DNA of 17,622 bases from CAIVVT01 sp963757265 (GTDB lineage Bacteria > Acidobacteriota > Terriglobia > Bryobacterales > Bryobacteraceae), in the NCBI GenBank assembly GCA_963757265.1, contig CAVWRA010000008.1, forward strand, positions 1 to 17,622, read 5' to 3'. The notes beneath the pieces are model-generated. The model saw nothing but the letters and a program-made list of their open reading frames with translations. It was not told the origin of the DNA and did no database searches. Made by a program: the position numbers and the translations under genes. Shown here piece after piece: positions 15,008 to 17,622 of this stretch (position 1 is its first letter; each line of letters opens with the position of its first letter).

Positions 15008-15384
15008 ATGACCGAAAAGCAATTGACAATTTCGTTTGATCCAGACACTCGTCCAGGGCTCGCGAAAGAATTTGCGGATGAGCTACGACGTTTAGATGAA
15101 ATTGACGTGCATGCAGAGGTAGCAAGAAACTCGCTGCTCGACATAGATCTGGCAACTGTAACCATTGCAATCCTAAATTCTGCAGTTGTCTCGATACTTG
15201 CGCATGATATTGAGGCGTTTCTTCAACGTCGATCAATCAAAAAAATAACGATATCAAGGCCGCAATTCGATTCGATCTAGATAATGCGGATTGGACAGCA
15301 ATCGAGAAATTCCTGACAGTTGCAGCCGCGCTACCTGGTGAACCAACTGTCGATCCGCCAAAACCTCGCCGACGGCCTCGATGA
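15008..15384 (+). pseudogene. Small protein, possibly EACC1-like, broken at an A7 tract
   Basis: From ATG 15008 the first frame reads MTEKQLTISFDPDTRPGLAK, EFADELRRLDEIDVHAEVA and LATVTIAILNSAVVSILAHD, then stops at 15280. At AAAAAAA (15239-15245) a one-base backward shift opens a second frame, NDIKAAIRFDLDNADWTAIE then KFLTVAAALPGEP, ending at 15384 with VDPPKPRRRPR. The joined ~125-residue product has a beta strand, an amphipathic helix, a hydrophobic central helix and a final strand/helix. This resembles the layout of small effector-associated constant component (EACC1) proteins. That match is from memory of the fold pattern and is weak. The hydrophobic stretch could also be a membrane segment. 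The break may be an indel error, a mutation or slippage on the A tract. Confidence 0.45.
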
Positions 15385-15444
15385 GTTTGACGACTATGGC
15401 CTCATTATTATTGCTCTGGTTCCCGAACATTTGTGTGCCGGACT

Positions 15445-16172
15445 ATGCTATCTTCGCTTCCTAAGTTAGCGGACCGCAACTTTATATTAGGCGCATTTCT
15501 TCCAACACTGCTGTTTACCCTAATTGGACTTTCGTTGTTTGATGACACTCAACCGGTCAAATTGTGGATCGAGGCCCTCACTGCCAAAAATCTCGGAAAC
15601 GCTGCTTATCTGTTAGTTTCTCTGCCCCCCCCCCCCCCCCCATCAAGGCGTTGAGGGTATATCCACGTGATATTTATGGTGCAGACGGTATTACAATCTG
15701 GCTTAGACTTATGTCGGTGATCCCAAAAGAATTTGGCGCAAAGATTGATGACCTTAGGAGTCAGATTGATTTTTTGATTAATTGTTGCTTCTTTTCAGGA
15801 ATTATAGGTATGGTGAGTATTGCGCGTACTCTATATTCAATAAATTGGAAGAGTAGTGATGTATATTCAATTCATAGAGTTTACACGCTTATTTATAACA
15901 TAGAATTACGTTGGATAACTTGGGCGGCAAGCGCGGTTATAGCCACATATTTTTTCTATCGTTGGGCGGTTACGCGTGTACCCGCGTGGGGAGATTTAGT
16001 GATGAGTGCGTTCGATTGCTACTTGCCTGCGTTGGCCGTACAGTTGGGCTTTGAGCTACCTACGACGGAAGCGAAACGGCTGAGCTGGGACGACCTTCAG
16101 CCAACAACTGATTTATCGGCGCGAGCCAAATGGCAAATTGCCGTTTCGCGTCGAAAAAATGGAAACAAATGA
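15445..16172 (+). pseudogene. Multi-TM membrane protein interrupted by a C17 tract
   Basis: The 5' part (ATG 15445) reads MLSSLPKLADRNFILGAFLP, TLLFTLIGLSLF (first TM), then KLWIEALTAKNLGNAAYLLV and runs into poly-C at 15625-15641, stopping at 15654. The 3' part, in another frame from 15642 to the stop at 16172, reads VYPRDIYGADGITIWLRL, PKEFGAKIDDLRSQIDF and two further TM segments (CCFFSGIIGMVSIARTLY; WITWAASAVIATYFFYRWAV). I recall related bacterial membrane proteins of roughly 350-400 residues in which these blocks are separated by a longer middle part, so about 100 or more residues seem to be missing exactly at the C tract. With 15 or 18 Cs the two halves would be in frame. Function unknown. 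AT-rich. Confidence 0.55.
15625..15641 (+). repeat. C17 homopolymer inside a coding region
   Basis: Seventeen consecutive C residues within otherwise AT-rich sequence. As coding sequence it gives a poly-Pro stretch. It leaves the two halves of the membrane-protein gene out of frame; 15 or 18 Cs would restore a single frame. It could be a phase-variable tract or an artefact joining two contigs or filling a gap. Confidence 0.9.
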
Positions 16173-16255
16173 AGGGCAACATATCAAATTCCGATCCAGG
16201 CGACGAACTTGGCGGTCAGGAAGGCGGCGCGGAAGAAGGCGACGAGAACGATTGA
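16169..16255 (+). CDS. 28-residue acidic Gly-rich ORF coupled to the membrane-protein gene
   Basis: The ATG overlaps the stop of the membrane protein (ATGA). The product begins MKGNISNSDPGDELGGQEGG and ends in Glu/Asp residues, very acidic and probably disordered. The overlap suggests translational coupling, or that the acidic tail belongs to the membrane protein in another frame. No family recognised. Confidence 0.25.
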   Translation: MKGNISNSDPGDELGGQEGGAEEGDEND

Positions 16256-16468
16256 TATTGCCTCTGGCGCTAACTAAATCGATGAAGAAGCCTACCGCTG
16301 CCCAACGCGCGCGACCGGGTCGGCTCTCGAATGCCTGCTGTTCGGCGCTCCGATCGAACCGGAGGACGCAGGTCTTCTCTGGCAGCATCGTTCGGCGAGA
16401 GCGCAAGCGCCGCGAGGACGGACGCCCTGAATGTGTTCACAACCGCGATCTGCTGAAGGGACGCTCAA
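16256..16468 (+). other. Spacer, return to high GC, no gene recognised
   Basis: GC content rises again, marking the right edge of the AT-rich islet. Several short open frames but no known motif. GAAGGGA at about 16455-16461 is a ribosome-site candidate for the ferredoxin gene. Confidence 0.4.
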
Positions 16469-16799
16469 TTGACCTACGTCGTCAATGAGAGCTGCATTCG
16501 CTGCAAAATCATGGACTGCGTCGAGGTGTGCCCTTGTGGATTGCTTCTACGAGGGCGAGAACATGCTCGTCATCCATCCGGACGAATGCATTGATTGCGG
16601 CGTCTGCGAGCCGGAATGTCCGGTCAACGCAATCAAGCCGGACACAACTCAGGGCTGAAAATGGCTGTTGCTGAATGCCCAATACGCGAAAATCTAGCAG
16701 AACATTACGGCTAAGAAGCGGCACCACCTAGACTCTAAGGATTGGGAGGGGAAGCCGGACCAACTCCGATACTTTTCCACCAAATCCCGGCGCGGGTGA
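16469..16799 (+). pseudogene. fdxA: Seven-iron-type ferredoxin FdxA, disabled
   Basis: Small electron carrier expected to hold a 3Fe-4S and a 4Fe-4S cluster. It starts at TTG 16469 (homologues begin MTYVV) and reads TYVVNESCIRCKIMDCVEVCP. An extra T near 16534 shifts the frame. The correct frame then gives VDCFYEGENMLVIHPDECID and CGVCEPECPVNAIKPDTTQG, including both CxxC...CP cluster motifs. It meets TGA at 16656, where Leu-Glu is expected. Further on come KWLLLNAQYAKI, a TAG at 16695 where Trp is expected, and QNITAKK up to DSKDWEGKPDQLRYF with a final TGA at 16797. The full original length of about 110 residues is recognisable despite three lesions. The two in-frame stops are harder to explain by indel error than the single shift. 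Confidence 0.85.
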
Positions 16800-16902
16800 T
16801 TGACGCGGACAGGGCCACCACCTTTTGGCTGCCCGACCGAGACCGGCCTATCTGATCCAATCGGGCGCCGGAACGGCCGTGACCGCAGTCCCTTCTGGAC
16901 GC

Positions 16903-17340
16903 ATGCACTATGCGAGGATTGCCTGGCTGATTTCGAGCACCATCCGCGACGATTTCGCCTCCCTCGACGATTGGGAGGATCGCTATCGCTATGTCATCGA
17001 ACTCGGTCATACTCTCGAGCCGCTCGGCGAGGCGGCCCACAATGCAAGCAACAAGGTGCGGGGCTGCGGGGTCAGGTATGGTTGGAACGCGAGGCGAGAA
17101 CGAGCGCCGACGGCCAAGCGATCCTGCATTATCGCGGCGACGGCGACTCACACGTCGTTCGCGGGTTGATCGCGATCTCGATCGCGCTTTTCTCTGATCG
17201 GGCGCCAAAGCGAATTCCTCGCCGTTGATGCCTTGGGCACCTTTCGCGCGCTCGGTCTGGAGCAGCATCTCACGCCGCAGCGCTCGAACGGCGCGCGCGC
17301 CATGATCGAGCGCATCCGCGCGGACGCCGCCGCGGCTTAA
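16903..17340 (+). pseudogene. sufE: SufE-type sulfur acceptor, frameshifted
   Basis: SufE accepts persulfide sulfur from SufS for Fe-S cluster assembly. The first frame from ATG 16903 gives ISSTIRDDFASLDDWEDRYR, YVIELGHTLEPLGEAAHNAS and NKVRGC, which includes the active-site Cys. One base is lost right after this Cys (about 17072). The next frame reads QVWLEREARTSADGQAILHY then RGDGDSHVVRGLIAI and SIALFSDRAPK. A second shift near 17205 leads to EFLAVDALGTFRALGLEQHL, TPQRSNGARAMIERI and a stop at 17338-17340. All three pieces are colinear with the family and give about 145 residues. It sits about 100 bp downstream of the broken ferredoxin gene, so two Fe-S-related genes are adjacent and both are damaged. 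Confidence 0.85.
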
Positions 17341-17377
17341 GCTCGGGCTCCATTCGAGTATCCAATCAGACCGACGG

Positions 17378-17603
17378 TCAACATAGCCAAAGATCGCGGC
17401 GACTTGGAAATTGCTCCGCTTCGCCCCGTGGCGTCAGCGCGCTTGGCGCTCGTCCCCTCGGTGAACACCAGCCCGCCCTCGCGGCGGTGCCGGCGCGCGT
17501 CGAGCAAGCGCGCGCAGCGGCCGCTTTGGACAGCCCGCAATCCACCACAGCGCGAACCATCATCTCTCGACCATTCGGCGTCGGACCGCTCCGCGAACAT
17601 CAT
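17378..17603 (-). pseudogene. IS481-like transposase N-terminus remnant
   Basis: On the minus strand one frame reads TPNGREMMVRAVVDCGLSKA followed by AAARA. This resembles the opening helix-turn-helix region of IS481-type transposases (LTPxGRxxMVRAVVxxGLSxAxAAR). A frame break precedes it: MMFAERSD in the neighbouring frame could be the true N-terminus. After it the sequence degenerates. No catalytic DDE domain is visible before the sufE stop. It is a scar rather than a working element. Confidence 0.45.
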
Positions 17604-17622
17604 TTGCGAAACGCTGGGCGTC

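Noticed and set aside
14454..15236. A 260-codon minus-strand open frame across the accessory islet
   Set aside because: No recognisable motif, and it opposes two plus-strand genes with a plausible TM segment, ribosome site and coding character.
15239..15250. Classical -1 ribosomal slippery heptamer
   Set aside because: The phase of the A7 run relative to the reading frame does not give a good X XXY YYZ match (C AAA AAA or A AAA ATA), and no downstream structure was recognised. Indel or transcriptional slippage is more likely.
1..17622. CRISPR array, tRNA or rRNA genes
   Set aside because: No regularly spaced direct repeats and no tRNA or rRNA sequence features were seen on either strand.

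Overview
The window is GC-rich DNA of alphaproteobacterial character. Codon choice, an RdgB with the long EKHGIPPDG loop, SufE, a seven-iron-type ferredoxin and a MaoC-type hydratase all fit that group. No species is claimed. It splits near 10.7 kb into two divergently oriented halves, followed by a patchwork of mobile-element scars and an AT-richer accessory islet.

Left half (1-10627, all minus strand, transcribed right to left): one long uptake-plus-catabolism operon. It starts with a five-component branched-chain-type ABC importer: LivK-like binding protein, LivH, LivM, LivG and LivF. It continues with a short-chain dehydrogenase, a small acyl-CoA dehydrogenase, an NDP-forming acyl-CoA synthetase with an ATP-grasp end, a larger acyl-CoA dehydrogenase and a crotonase that runs off the left edge. 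The catabolic genes are joined by 4-base ATGA stop/start overlaps, and the permease/ATPase genes by 8-base overlaps. The logic is import of an organic acid, CoA activation and beta-oxidation-like steps; the substrate is unknown. The spacer between livG and livF holds a ~146 bp MITE-like element with 17 bp terminal inverted repeats, plus two GC-rich hairpins.

Middle (10801-12910, plus strand): a short secreted LysM-like or M48-peptidase-tail protein overlaps an intact rdgB. After a spacer comes a frameshifted MaoC-type dehydratase.

Mobile scar zone (12.97-14.4 kb): a serine-recombinase tail fragment, an intact IS6-type transposase (minus), a fragment of an FAD-linked/Fe-S oxidoreductase, and the 3' end of a group II intron (frameshifted maturase C-terminus plus domains V and VI). 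Each remnant abuts the next with almost no spacer.

Accessory islet (14.5-16.26 kb, plus, visibly AT-richer): a one-TM protein with a Gly-rich GGVAAGG linker, a small protein whose frame breaks at an A7 tract and that may be EACC1-like, a multi-TM protein interrupted by a C17 tract, and a 28-residue acidic ORF. This is the best candidate for an undescribed (possibly conflict/defence-type) system, but the evidence is thin and two of its genes are broken as read.

Right end (16.47-17.62 kb): fdxA and sufE homologues, both with several disabling lesions, then an IS481-like transposase fragment on the minus strand.

A striking property is the number of frameshifts. ACAD-large, the CoA ligase, SDR, crotonase, MaoC, FdxA and SufE are broken, while livK/H/M/G/F, ACAD-small, rdgB and the IS6 transposase are intact. 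Either this is a decaying region or the underlying assembly carries indel errors; the sequence alone cannot decide.
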